Of a stretch of DNA of 64,000 nt, positions 1 through 10,785 are shown in pieces; position 1 is the stretch's first letter, and every line of letters starts with the position of its first letter. The notes below the pieces were generated by a model, which had not been told where the DNA came from, searched no databases, and worked only from the letters and a program-made list of their open reading frames with translations. The position numbers and the translations under genes were made by a program. Source of the stretch: Epiperipatus broadwayi (Eukaryota > Onychophora > Udeonychophora > Euonychophora > Peripatidae); assembly GCA_028023455.1 (NCBI GenBank), contig JAQFVV010012490.1, positions 1,056,001-1,120,000 of the forward strand, read 5' to 3'.

Positions 1-26
1 CACAGGCATAGGGTTGGGGACCCCTG
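1..26. mobile_element. Terminal end of a hAT-type transposon (partial)
   Basis: The first 26 bases, read on the minus strand, begin CAGGGGTCCCCAACCC, the form of many hAT-superfamily terminal inverted repeats. The next eight bases (27-34, CTCTAATT) fit the usual 8-bp hAT target duplication. The rest of the element and its second target copy lie left of the window, so size and coding capacity are unknown. The call rests on the terminus alone. Confidence 0.55.
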
Positions 27-34
27 CTCTAATT

Positions 35-631
35 CGTATTTGCTGCATACTCAGGGATATTTTTAATAATACCAGGTGAGCAAGAATCAATTTAAATAAT
101 AACACTAGACAAACTTTAAAACTCAGCAAATTTATTTATTTATGCTGCTGAATGAAAGTAAAACTAATGAAAATAACAATGAAAAAATAATAAATATTCA
201 TTTACTTTGGGATTAGGATTAATAACTTTGTGCCTGGTAATAATTTATCTTAACACACAGCAAACAATAAATGTTGTCTGTTTCTTGAGTTTCCATTAGC
301 TCATATTTATTATAGTCTATTTAAGTTGAGTTTCCATTATTAATTCATATTTATCCAAGATAAAAATAATCAGCAGATGATTTACATCACTTTAAATCTG
401 TTGTTTATTAAAAATGACAGACTCCATTTCTATACATTTAGATTGCACTTATGGCTGTATTAACCCTGATTTCTCCTTATCAGAAACTTCATTATTTCTT
501 AACTTATTCTTCTTTCCAAATGTTAACATCGATTTTATGCATATTCTAATTATTATAGTTTTAATCTCATTTGTTATTCATTAACATTTGGTAAGCAAAT
601 TTTCTGGAGAGCACTGTTAGCAGGTAAAGAA
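35..631. other. AT-rich flank, no feature seen
   Basis: No coding frame, tRNA-like sequence or transposon end was recognised. A short phrase (gagtttccatta) occurs twice about 45 bases apart near 290-345, probably by chance in AT-rich sequence. Confidence 0.5.
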
Positions 632-840
632 TGAGCTGGTATTTTTCAGCCAGCTCATATTCACATATATATACACATATATTTTATTAAAATCTCATAA
701 TTATTTAAAGTAAAAATTATTTTTTTTGAAATGATAATTTTAAAAGTTTTTGAAATAAATTAAATCGAGATTAAAAAAAAAAACCTTGCAAGTTTTCTTT
801 TTATAAAAGTTTGTCTTTTGTTTTGTTTCCAATTTTGTCT

Positions 841-951
841 TGCATGGTGGTCGAGAGGTCAGCGCGACTGCTTTGCACTTGCAGGCAGTTGCCCGGGTTG
901 CGGGTTTGCATCCCGGCCGATGCTATGACACTTAAAAAAAAAAAATAGAAG
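841..951 (+). mobile_element. tRNA-derived SINE, copy 1
   Basis: A GC-rich island in AT-rich DNA. It has an A-box-like segment (GGTCGAGAGGTCAGC), a B-box-like segment (GGGTTTGCATCCCGG), a long variable-arm-like stretch between them as in class II tRNAs, then ATGCTATGACAC and an A-rich tail. It is absent from the matching place in the 3' LTR (after about 9636), so it is an insertion. It is flanked by AATTTTGTCT (831-840) and AATTTTATCG (952-961), a decayed target duplication with 8 of 10 matches. A second copy lies at 23609-23700. Its own A and B boxes would serve as an internal Pol III promoter. It is not a functional tRNA: the acceptor stem is poor and the A-tail follows directly. Confidence 0.75.
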
Positions 952-1716
952 AATTTTATCGTAGAAAAATAGAAGGGGAAAAAGAAAAAAGAATAGATTT
1001 TTTTTTTTGTAATTAGCTCTATTGTTGAAATTTAGATAGTGGAGGTATTTTTGTGCTATCTATTATGCTCATCAAGTTGGAATGTTTTCACAGGATTATA
1101 AGTAAAATGTGACCAAAAAAGAGAACATATTAAAAATGTGTATCCAGGCTTTGAGGATTAAAAAACTATAAATTATTGGATTACCTTTTGTTTAAATTAA
1201 GTGGAATTTTGCCAAAGATAATGATTGATTGAATGGTTTTGGTTCAGCTCAGACTCGTCGACAATTTAAAACCTGCAAAGCTAAATTAAACAAATAATAT
1301 TTTAAAAGTGCAGAGAATATGTTGAGTAGCTAAGAAGTATCAGAACTTTCCCCTTGGGGTACTTCTCTTTCCAAAATCACCTGGAACTGCCAATGAAAAT
1401 GCCGATCTTGTGAATGTGAACATGGAGAGCTAGCTGTGGAAAATGGACTAAACTGAAAATCTTGAACAATCCACGACAACCATAGAATGAAGTACTTTTC
1501 CCCATAGGATCAAGAACCTACACTGTTCGATCAGGGTAACTAAATTTTTTTTTACAAGAAATATTTGTGTTAATGTACAATATGTATAATGGCTTAATAG
1601 AATAATGAAAAGCTTTCACTTCAATATAGATATGTTTCAACAACAAAGGGGGGGGGGTTACCAGTTTATTAATTATGTATCTTGTATTAACTTAAATTAA
1701 CCAATATGAAAGAACA

Positions 1717-2002
1717 TATATTGGTGAGACCAGTCGTCCCATTGAAAAGCGTTTGCAAGAACAGAAACTGATGATTAGAAGAGAAAAAACAGATGTCTCT
1801 AAGATAGCAGACCATGTATATATGGGAAAATACAAAAATATTGGATAAAGTACAAAGAAGAAAATTTAAACAAGCTGCTCACATGACAATAGTAAAAAAT
1901 CCCATAAGCCAACCTAGTGTGACTGTATATAATATATGGAAACCACTAATCAACTTTGCTCTTAAGAAAAAACAGAGAAATCAGGAGAAATCTCATAGAT
2001 AA
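1717..2002 (+). pseudogene. GIY-YIG endonuclease remnant of a Penelope-like element
   Basis: In Penelope-like retroelements a GIY-YIG nuclease is fused behind the reverse transcriptase and nicks target DNA for priming. Here the YIGET core and the basic helix that follows it (KRLQEQKLMIRREK) lie in one frame. A frameshift near 1810-1830 moves the rest (HVWENTKILD-like, then a Lys/Arg-rich tail ending at 2002) to the frame with ATG at 1814. No reverse transcriptase precedes it, so this is the 3' stub left by 5' truncation. Confidence 0.7.
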
Positions 2003-2033
2003 GTATATGAAATTTCTACTGAATGTTGCCTTT

Positions 2034-2110
2034 GGCAGGATAGTTTAGTTGTTTAGAATGTTACTTTAAAATTCAATAATCAAGAATTCAGGTTCAAATT
2101 CCATGCTAGT
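2034..2110 (+). other. tRNA-like sequence within the PLE fragment
   Basis: An A-box-like TAGTTTAGTTGTTTAGAATG and, about 40 bases on, a B-box-like AGGTTCAAATTCCATGC sit with tRNA-like spacing between the end of the GIY-YIG remnant and the PLE terminal repeat. I could not fold a convincing acceptor stem. It could be a SINE head inserted in the PLE, part of the PLE 3' region, or a decayed tRNA pseudogene. Confidence 0.4.
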
Positions 2111-2120
2111 AGTCACTGGT

Positions 2121-2160
2121 CACCTGAAGAGGGGAGAATAATACCTCTCAAAACATTGTG
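2121..2160 (+). ncRNA. Weak hammerhead-like motif in the PLE terminal repeat
   Basis: The order CAC, CUGAAGA (a legal CUGANGA core), an imperfect stem II ending in CCUCUC, AAAA (GAAA in the related copy near 22730), a 1-bp helix III with a two-base loop, a U at the cleavage position and GUG follows type I hammerhead layout. Helix I is only 3 bp (CAC/GUG) and helix II is G-U rich. This copy lacks the G of GAAA. It is read as a degenerate relative of the better motifs in this window. Confidence 0.3.
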
Positions 2161-2808
2161 CATATACTAATCTGTTTGTGCTATTACTAACAGTTGAATG
2201 TATTTGGAATATTTAAATAAAGTTAAATTTTTTTCTAAAGACATTGAATACTCATATGATGGAAATAGTCCAATATAAAAATATAACTAGAACACCATCA
2301 TCACAAACCTTCAGGAAAATGTTATATTTTTTATTTTATTAACTAACCTTTCCTTTCTTTCCTATCATTGTTATACTAATAGTATGTATCTAAATAGAAA
2401 TTGTATATTCAATCTAAGAGAAGAGATATAAAGAAAAAGGGAGTCCAGTGACTTCTGGGATTGAGTTTAACATTTGCAAGAGAGGGTTTGAGCATTACTA
2501 TTAAGTACACTCTTATTAGTAAGTCACCCTTGAGTTCACTCCTAGTCTGTATATACCATAATTATTGGTGTCTTTCAATATACTGGGATTTAGTGATGGT
2601 GCATGTTCCTTTGAGAATATGTTAAATCATTATTAGTAATAAATAGATCAAGATGGTTTGGTTCAATAAATGTGAGGGGAAAGAGAAAAAGGGTATAATA
2701 AATAGTTCAATGTTAAGTAAGTGTTTGATTTCATTATTATTTAACTATTTAAGTATTATATTCCTTTTTATAGAATTTAAAACTTCACAGATTGTTTTAA
2801 AGATTACA

Positions 2809-5704
2809 TTTGGCGATTGGCATTCATAAACAAATAATCAACCCGATTGAAGAAATCTTCGCAATCTGGTTCCAAGCGGGGAAAAAACTTGGCAGCACCC
2901 TTGTTCGGCCACCTTATTTTGTAATTTTTATAAAAAATACACTGTGCAACATGTCATGGCACATAGTAAAAAGTAAAAAAAATGGCACACCAATGTGTAG
3001 AGCTCGTTAACTTAATAAACAGTCTGAGGTTAGGGTAAAAAGGCAGCTTGAGGTGGTTAAATTGGGGAGATAGTATCCCAGTAGGAGAGTGATTTTTGAG
3101 TTTTGGAAGTAATTTTTAAAATATTTTAGATAAAAATGCAAGATAGAATTAAAATAAAAATGTTTGGAGAAGAAAAAGACGAAACCCTATTCGAATACCT
3201 AGAAAGTTTAGAGGAGTGTTTTTGTATATACAAGAAAAAGGAAGAAGAGAAAATAATCATAGCAAGTAATCATTTGGTGGTCACGTCAAGAGATTGATGG
3301 AAAATGATACAGAAAAAATGAGATGATTTTAAGCAATATAAAAATAAATTAATGCATATATTTTGGAACGCAGAGAGACAAGAAAAGATGCAAAGATGGG
3401 TAAAATTAGAAAGACATAAAAAAGAAGGAATAGGTTATAGTTTTTTAAAATAAATGGTGAAAATGAGGATGATGATAGAATATCCTATTTCAAAACATCA
3501 GATTATAAGTAGCTTAAAAAATATGCCGAAAAATGTATGAGAGATTAGCGATCTGTAGGTGTGAAGGATTGGAAGACATATTGGAAGTTCTTAGAGAGGA
3601 AGAAAACATACAGACAGAAGAGAAGCAAAAACAACTATCTAAACTGTTAAATGTAGTCATCAAGAAAGAAGATACAAATGATGGCTGACCAAACTTGCCT
3701 GGTGATATTGATAAAATACAGGGAATAGAGATACAGGCTCTATTAGACATGGGGAGTCAGATCTCCATAATCTGAAATAAAATATTAGATAAATCAGAAG
3801 TTATAAGAGAGAAATACAATTGTTATTGTTAAGAAAGTCTGAAATAACTATGGCTAATGTTAAAAGAGTTAAGTTGTACCCTTTGCACATATACGGAAAA
3901 AACAAGTGGGGAAAAAAGGATACAGCATACATTAGAATCGATTTCAGGTTTGGTAGATCTTATATTGGGATCAGATTTTATGCACCAAACCAGGACAAAA
4001 ATTAATTATAGTGAAAAGAATGTAGTGATAGGAAATGAAAAGGTGCCATTTACTGATCATAGCAGACAGAGTAACAATAAAGTAACATATATGGTAACCA
4101 ATGATATTTACCAAGAAATAGAGCATAAAATAACTAAGTTAGGGAGTAATAATAGGGGCTGGGAAAGTCAACTTAAAGTTCTTTTGCAAAATGAACAAAT
4201 ATTCACTATAAAAACTGAATTATAAAGGGTTATGTTTATTGGATAAAAGTGAAAGAAGAAATTCATTTTCAGGATAGGTCATACCCAGTTCATGTCAAAT
4301 ACAAAGATGAAGTAGATAAACAAATACAACAAATGGAACAATGGGGTATCATAAAAAACAGGTCTCCACATATAAACCCTTTGATAATTATAAAAAAAAG
4401 ATGGATCTATGAGAGTATGCTTAGACATTCGCCAGTTAAATACTATTACTATACCAGACTGAGATGTTCTGCCAAGAATTAATTTGTTATTGCAATTGGA
4501 GGGAAAGAAATATTTTTCGTCATTCTGTTTGATATCAAGTTATTGGCAGATGTCACTTCATGCTGATGACTAAAAATACACAGCATTTCACTATGAAGGC
4601 TTTACAAACATGTTTCAATGAGTTCCATTTGGACTCATTAACAGTGGATCAGGACTACTGTGATGTTTAGATCAAATCCTATTTCAGAGGGTAAAGGAAT
4701 TTATACTATAATATATGGATGATGTCATGATAGTGTCACAATCAACACAGGAACATTTGGAAGACTTAAGTGTTTCTTCAAGAGTGTCACAAAAAAAATA
4801 TCACAATAAATCTAAAGAGAAGCCATCATTAAATTTACCTGGCCTAAGAATAGAAAATAAATTAGTTTGGTCCTAGGCATATGTAATTTCTATCAAAGGT
4901 TCTACAAGAATTTTTCTATAGATGTGGAAGCACTTGTGTGTCAGCTGAGAAAAGAGAGCAAGTGGGAGTGAATGGAAGAACAAGATTAAACATTTAATCG
5001 GGTCAAAAATTTTTTTGTAGATACTGTTATGCTCACCTATTCAGGTTTTGAAAAACCTTTCATGTTACAAACAGACAGTAGTAGAGTAGGATTGGGAGTG
5101 GTATTCTTTCAGGAGAATGAAGAGAAAATACCTCAAGTTTATATTTTTTAAGTAAAACATTAAACACAGCAGAAATAAATTATACAATGACAGAAAGGGA
5201 GCATTGGCAATTGTTTGGGCATGAAATAAACTTAAGCATTTGCTTCTGGGATTTGAGGTTATTATAATCACTGATCATAAAAGTTTGGAGTTTATAAATA
5301 GGTGCTATTTAATCAATGATAGACTTATAAGATGGGTGTTGTACTTCACAGAAATTTAATTACAAGGTAATTCATTGCTCTAGGAGAGATAATATAATGA
5401 TGGGTGTATTGAGCAGAAATCTGATTTTGGACCATGACCAAAATTTAACACAAGAGGAAGCTAGATTAATAACTATTAGAACTGATCCTGATGGATTGAT
5501 AGAAAAAAATATGAAAAGATGGAAGTTTTTACAAAACTCAGATGCTAAATGTAAGAAGTGGATACAAGGGTGTAATAAAGCAAATTCCAGTCAGAAATTC
5601 ATACACAGTGAAAAAAACAAATTATATTGGTAGAAAATAACAAATGGGTTGTTGTTTCAGGTTAAATGGGGAATAGATTTCTGGAGAGTAAATAGTTATA
5701 CTGT
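2809..5704 (+). pseudogene. Ty3/gypsy gag-pol, first part (gag remnant, protease, RT, RNase H)
   Basis: Stops and frameshifts break what was one polyprotein. In order: a Lys/Glu-rich gag-like start at 3136 (MQDRIKIKMFGEEKDE); an aspartic protease with the active-site phrase ALLDMGSQISII (about 3730-3770; usual LLDTGS, here Thr to Met) and a downstream LILGSDFM (about 3958-3985); reverse transcriptase from about 4249, with the palm motif YMDDV near 4714-4730; then RNase H from about 5040 with QTDSSRVGLGVV, ITDHKSLEF and a decayed C-terminal end near 5640. The primer-binding region is taken as the TGGCGATTGG phrase at 2811. The gag is short and has no visible CCHC knuckle. The element cannot be autonomous. 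Confidence 0.85.
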
Positions 5705-8390
5705 GAAATATGAGAAAAGATAATGAAGCAGTCAGATCCGAGTTTGATCCTAGCTTCATGACATCTAGCCATAAGCCCACTTCAAACCCCCAGTACTAAC
5801 CTTAAATTTCTGATGCAATGGGACTTTATATGCTCAATCCACACTAATTTCCATAAAGAAAAACTATTACAGAAATGTGTATTAAAATTAATTCGTTTCA
5901 GGTTTAAATTGATCAATCCTATTAATAAATTCATGATAGAATTATTCATGAATTTATATTATAACTGTGTGAATTGTGCGTATATATTTGTAAATATTTA
6001 AATATATATAATTGTTCGAAAGTTTCATTGCATCAGGAATGTTTGATTTAATTTTTAAATAATTTGTTAAAGTTTTATTCATTAAAAGCTACATTCTTTC
6101 GATAAGCTTTCAAATTTTCCCTTTCCAAAAACAATAGATAAAGTTTTATTAATTAGAAAAAAAGATAAGTATTTAAAATGTAAGAATTTCCTAATTAAAA
6201 TCATTTTTCTGATTTTAAGAATTCATTTTCTAATTAGAAAATGAATTCAAGTTAATGATTTTGAAAGCCTTATCGAAGGAATGTATCTAAAAACCAGTAA
6301 ATTTTGTAACATTGATAATGAAAGAAGCACTAGCCTGGAGGCATCAAATGCAGTATATATAGCTCTGAAAAGTTTGCAGAGGGAGAAGCCATCTTTGTTG
6401 TAGAGAAGTGCCATCCAACTCTGTGCATTTTTAAATTATGAAATTAAATAGTGTTTCGATCATGGTGAAGGGCTAAAACATCAGGAATCTGGCTACGGTT
6501 CCTAAAGTTCTCTGAAATCTTCAATGAAGCTGCTAAATTCTTTCCGGACAAATCATACTGCCAAAATCAAATAAAATGCTGTTCAAGTAATCGATCAAAT
6601 GTGTGCCTACATTTTACCAACCTGGACGTGTAAACTAAGGGAACCAATCCTGAAAGAAATGGGTAATATATTTCCATAATGAACCTTAAACTTTCTGGCC
6701 AGTTTCCGAACTTTACTTTACACCCCCTTTAAGAGCTCTTTTCATTCTTTAATGTATTGATGCTATTTTAAATTAGTAATTCTCTCAATCTCTAGTCTTT
6801 AAATTTAACTTTTCTTCCTTACTATGACGGTTCATTTACTATACTATATATATTTATTGTGTGATTTTTTAATGTCGTTTATTTTTAATTATATGCCAAT
6901 AATCCTTTGACTCGATGATCTCCTTTGTTTCCTTTGCCTTGTGCAAATATATTAATTCTAATAGTAATTCTCGCCCATTATAACTAAATTTATACCGTTC
7001 TATTAATCATCGAGTCGAAAGAAATTATTACGTTTACTATTTTTATAATTGGTTAATAATAAATTATTAGCTCCATTTCTAATCTATGCCCCAGCTATTT
7101 TCTCATATTCATCAATGTGTATTTATTCATATATAATCTTAAAATGTTTTTGCAAAAGGGCCGATAAAGAAATCAAATAAATATATTCTAATTCAACTTT
7201 GTTATTTTCTATTAAGATTCAGGAAGGGCATGATGTTTGGGGCATAATTAATATAATTTTATAATGCTTTAAAATAGTTTTAGTTAAAAGCTCTTTTGAC
7301 TTTAATTAATTTGATCAAGTCATCATGTAGAGCATTCTATAATTGGGTTTTATTTTTCAAACGGTGACTATCAAGTCATCATCCTCAATGTTGCTGGCAT
7401 AGGGCTATTGTTCATTTTGCAGGCTTGTCGGTGATGATATTTCTATTTTAATTATAGAGGAAGAAAGCACTTCCTCCCCTAATATTATATTTGGAGCACC
7501 AAAGGTTCGTAGTTATGACTCGACCTGGCTTCCCCGTGTTCCACATCTACTTAAAGGGCATAAGACTTGTCAGATACAAGCCGCCATATTACTTTTAAAT
7601 CACTGACCAGCTATTATCTTTCATGTTCATTTTACAGCTCATAATTCATCAGCACCGTTACCTCTCTGTTCCAGTAAAGCCCGCTCTGATGCTCGTAATT
7701 CATGATGAAGTGATTTCAATTAAAGTCAAACAAATTCTCAGTTATCTCAAAGTAAATAAGTTTTCCAATAAAGATTAAAGTTATGCCCTAAAGTACATAT
7801 CTTGCTTTTCATGAATGGATTTGCGAATGTGAAAATAAATCTCACATTCTGTCGTAATAAAATTAGAATAATATCCTTTACAACTGAATACTTTTATCTA
7901 ACTTTATTTTCTTGTTGGGGGCATAGACCTAGAATTCCAAAATATTGCATAATGCTCTCATTGGCATATAAGGACCACCACTCTTATTATAATTATAAAC
8001 TATGTTAAAGGCTAGAGGTGATTAATATAATCATTATTTAAAATTCAAACAAAACAAACTATCATTATTAAATATTTGATAAACACACTTGGTTTCTTAA
8101 TTCTCTTATTCAATAACTATTTTAATATTAATGCTCGCTGTCTGTGTTGGAAACACGAACATATACATATGATTCGACTTAAAAGTATCTTAAGTTAATT
8201 AATTATCTTATATTAGTGTCAGTTCAGGGGTCTCTAATCCTCACCAACCATTGAGCTAGTTTCTTGGCGCATAGCACTGTGCTGTCGATTTAGATTTCTA
8301 CTAATCTGAGCTGGTGAGTTGGGCTTGAATTCAGTTTTGAACCACCTAAGTTTGGATTCGACTTACAGTTTAGATGGTGGTGGTTTTTCG
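5705..8390. mobile_element. Unidentified 2.7 kb insertion between RNase H and integrase
   Basis: RNase H fades out near 5700, and integrase zinc-finger coding begins near 8400 in the same orientation. In an intact gypsy element these are separated by only a few dozen codons, so most of this block is foreign. It has no long open frame. It contains a B-box-like GAGTTTGATCCTAGC (about 5740), a fold-back at 6090-6287, a 15-bp inverted pair (CTTTGACTCGATGAT / ATCATCGAGTCGAAAG, 6906 and 7005), a less AT-rich stretch at 7300-7720, and a hAT-like terminus CAGGGGTCTCTAATCC at 8225. It may be several nested insertions rather than one. The boundaries are approximate. Confidence 0.5.
6090..6287. repeat. 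Fold-back repeat with a perfect 30-bp palindrome at its centre
   Basis: Near-identical outer arms of about 25 bp (6090-6115 and 6262-6287, built on TACATTC-TTCGATAAG-CTTTCAAA) flank a perfect 30-bp palindrome near 6212-6241 that begins GAATTCATTTTCTAA. The layout resembles a fold-back MITE or a hairpin left by one. No target duplication was identified. Confidence 0.6.
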
Positions 8391-9410
8391 ACTGGTACAA
8401 TAATAAATTATGTATGTAGGATATGTGGGCATTACGGTTCACTTAAAACAAGTAAACTTCTACAGAGATGGTATTATTGGCCAAATTTGTATAGGTCAGT
8501 GATCACTACATTGCAGAAGGGTCATGAATGTCAGTAAAATAAAACAGCTAATAAAATTATGCTGGGACACTGGTGCCAATAATAGCTAAGAACCCAAATG
8601 AGCTACTAGCCATAGATTTTTATGGTTCACTACTGTCTTTTTGTAAATATAAATATGTATTAGTGACATACAATGTTATTTCAAAATTAGTACAGGCCTA
8701 TCCCTTACAAAGGGCTGAATCAAACCTCCATAACTGTACTAAAAAAGAAATAATTTATTCAAGTTGGAAAACCTCAGACAATTTTGAGTAAGCATGGTAT
8801 CCCTTTTATATCAAAAGAATGGAAAAGTTGGCTTCAGCAAGAACCAATACATCATGTTCTCACCTCTATCCATAACATCCAGGTTAATCCTTGCAAATGG
8901 GTTATGAAAGAATTGGGGAACTTGTTCATGTACATTTGAAAGGTAACCATCAAACAGTGGTTTAAAGGATTGCCACAAATGGTTAAAATTATTAATTATA
9001 CATACCACTGGTCTACAGGACTAGCTCCAGAATGCTTGCAATATGGTTAGGTTGATCCTTCTCTTCTCAAGTATCCCATTCCTACTGGGAGTGAAACTGT
9101 GAATGTAGCAGAGGATTGAAGTTTCAATAGAGAGAGATTGAAGAAACTGAACAAAGGATAAAAAAAGCAAATGCTCATCCGATACACTTTACGGTAGGAG
9201 ACTGGGTCTATGTTAAAACACAGCCAGTTAGTAAATTGAGTGATAAATGAAATAAAAAATTTTTCCCCTTTATTTGAAGGCCCCTGCAGGATAATTCAAA
9301 AATGTGGCTCTAACACATTCATAGTACAAGGAAAAATAAATAAAAAGGGAACCTATAATGTATGAAGCCTAAAATCATTTAAAGAGAATGAGGAAAAGAC
9401 ACCATGGGTT
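8391..9410 (+). pseudogene. Ty3/gypsy integrase (second part of pol)
   Basis: The integrase starts with the zinc-finger half GHYGSLKTSKLLQRWYYWPN (ending about 8490) and GHECQ, where Gly has replaced the first Cys of the usual CHECQ. The catalytic core follows with LLAIDFYGSLLSF (first Asp, about 8590-8640), then a run ending GIPFISKEW (about 8798-8825) where the second acidic residue is expected. The C-terminal part is scattered over frames to about 9410. Integrase inserts the cDNA copy into the host genome. Multiple stops make this copy dead. It follows the 5705-8390 insertion and runs up to the 3' LTR. Confidence 0.8.
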
Positions 9411-9442
9411 AATTAAAAAAAATTTTTTGGGAAAGGGTGCAA
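9411..9442 (+). promoter_or_regulatory. Probable polypurine tract region before the 3' LTR
   Basis: The purine-rich GGGAAAGGGTGCAA (about 9429-9442) lies directly before the 3' LTR start TGAGCTGA. In LTR retrotransposons such a tract primes plus-strand DNA synthesis. Its position at the LTR edge supports the LTR boundary used here. Confidence 0.5.
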
Positions 9443-10785
9443 TGAGCTGATATTTTTCTGCCAGCTCATATTCATATATATATTATTAAAATCGCATATG
9501 TTATTTAAAATGAAAAAAAAAATTTTTTTAATGGAATTTTAAAAGTTTTTAGAAATAAATTAAATAGACATAAAAAAAAAAGATCTTGCAAGTTTTCTTT
9601 TTATAAAAGTTTGTCTTTTATTTTGTTTCTAATTCTTAAAGATAGAAGGGGAAAAAGAAAAAAAAGTATAGATCTTTTTTTTTGTAATTAGCCCTATTGT
9701 TGAAACTTAGATAGTGGAGATTATTTTGTGCTATTTATTATGCTCACAAGTTGAAATGTTTCCACAGGAATATAAGTAAAATATGACCAAAAAAGGACAT
9801 ATATTAAAGGTGTGAATCCAGACTTTGAGGACTAAAAAAACCCTATAAATTATTAGATTGCTTTTTGTTTAAATTAATTGGCATTTTGCAAAAGATAGTG
9901 TGATTGATCAATTGGTTTTTGATTCGGCTCGGACTCATCTACAATTTAAAACCTGCAAAGCTAAATTTAACAAATATTTAAAAAGTGCAGAGAATATGTT
10001 GAGTGGCTAAAAAGTATCAGAACTTCCCCCCTTGGGGAACTTCTTTCTGACACCACCTGGAATTGCCAATGAAAATGCCGATCTTGTGAATATGTAGAAC
10101 TAGCTGTGGAAAATGGAGTAAAATAATCTTGGACAATCCTCGACAACCATAGGATGAAGTACTTTCCCTCACAGGATCAAAAAACTACACTGATTGATCA
10201 GGGTAACTATACTTTTTCTTACAAGAAATATTTGTGTGTATGGTGTAATAGAATAACGAAAAGCCTTCACTTCAATATAGATGTTTCAACAATAGAAGGG
10301 TTTTTTACGAGTTTAATTACGTACCTTGTACTAACTTAAATTAACCAATATTATATTAATTAACCTTTCTTTCCTTTCATTGTTATATTAATATGTATCT
10401 ATAAATAGAAATTGTATACTGGATCTAAGGAAAGAGGTAAGGAAAAAGGGAGTCCAGTGAGTTCTGGATTTAGGTTTAACATTTGCGAGAGAGGATTTGA
10501 GTATTTGAGAGAGGATTTGAGTGTTTCTATTAGGTACACTCTTATTAGTAAGTCATTCTTGAGTTCACTCCTAGTCTGTATATACCATAATTATTGGTGT
10601 CTTTCAATACACTGATATTAAATGACGGTGCATGTTCCTTCGAGAATGTTATATCAGTATTAGTAATAAATAGGTCAAGATGGTTTGGTTCAATAAATGT
10701 GAGGGGAGAGAGTGAGAAGGGAGAGAAAAAGGGTACAATAAATATTTCAATATTAAGCAAGTGTTTGTTTGATTTAGTAAAAAAT
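9443..10785 (+). repeat. 3' LTR of the Ty3/gypsy element (3' end truncated)
   Basis: It starts with the same hairpin-forming tip as the 5' LTR (TGAGCTGA...CAGCTCA) and follows it in blocks through to CAAGTGTTTG (about 10760-10770). The match is lost near 10785, about 65 bases short of the end inferred for the 5' copy. It has neither the SINE nor the PLE insertion, which gives the order of events: the gypsy element landed first and the two others later. Terminal loss hides any target duplication. Confidence 0.8.

Larger units (their letters stand above)
1708..2320 (+). mobile_element. Penelope-like element 3' fragment inside the 5' LTR
   Basis: The sequence interrupts the LTR after CCAATAT (1701-1707), and the LTR resumes near 2322; the 3' LTR is uninterrupted there. 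Its first 280 bases encode, across a frame change, a GIY-YIG-like segment (TYIGETSRPIEKRLQE, then KILDKVQRRKFKQAAH), as in the C-terminal endonuclease of Penelope-like elements. The last 200 bases match the terminal repeats at 22515-22862 and 24303-24432, down to the shared end TTCAGGAAAA. Between lies a tRNA-like stretch, annotated separately. The element is 5'-truncated and non-functional. Confidence 0.8.
632..2808 (+). repeat. 5' LTR of a Ty3/gypsy element, carrying two nested insertions
   Basis: This stretch matches 9443-10785 base for base over long blocks once two insertions (about 841-951 and 1708-2320) are removed. It starts with TGAGCTGG, and an 8-bp inverted repeat (TGAGCTGG...CCAGCTCA, 632-657) forms a hairpin at its tip; the 3' copy has a similar one. 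The proposed end at 2808 (...GATTACA) rests on the TGGCGATTGG phrase just after it, which resembles a primer-binding region, and on the expected LTR size of about 1.45 kb without insertions. The many substitutions between the two LTRs mark an old insertion. Confidence 0.8.

Noticed and set aside
2034-2110. A functional tRNA gene
   Set aside because: Boxes are present, but acceptor and anticodon stems do not pair well; recorded as a tRNA-like sequence only.
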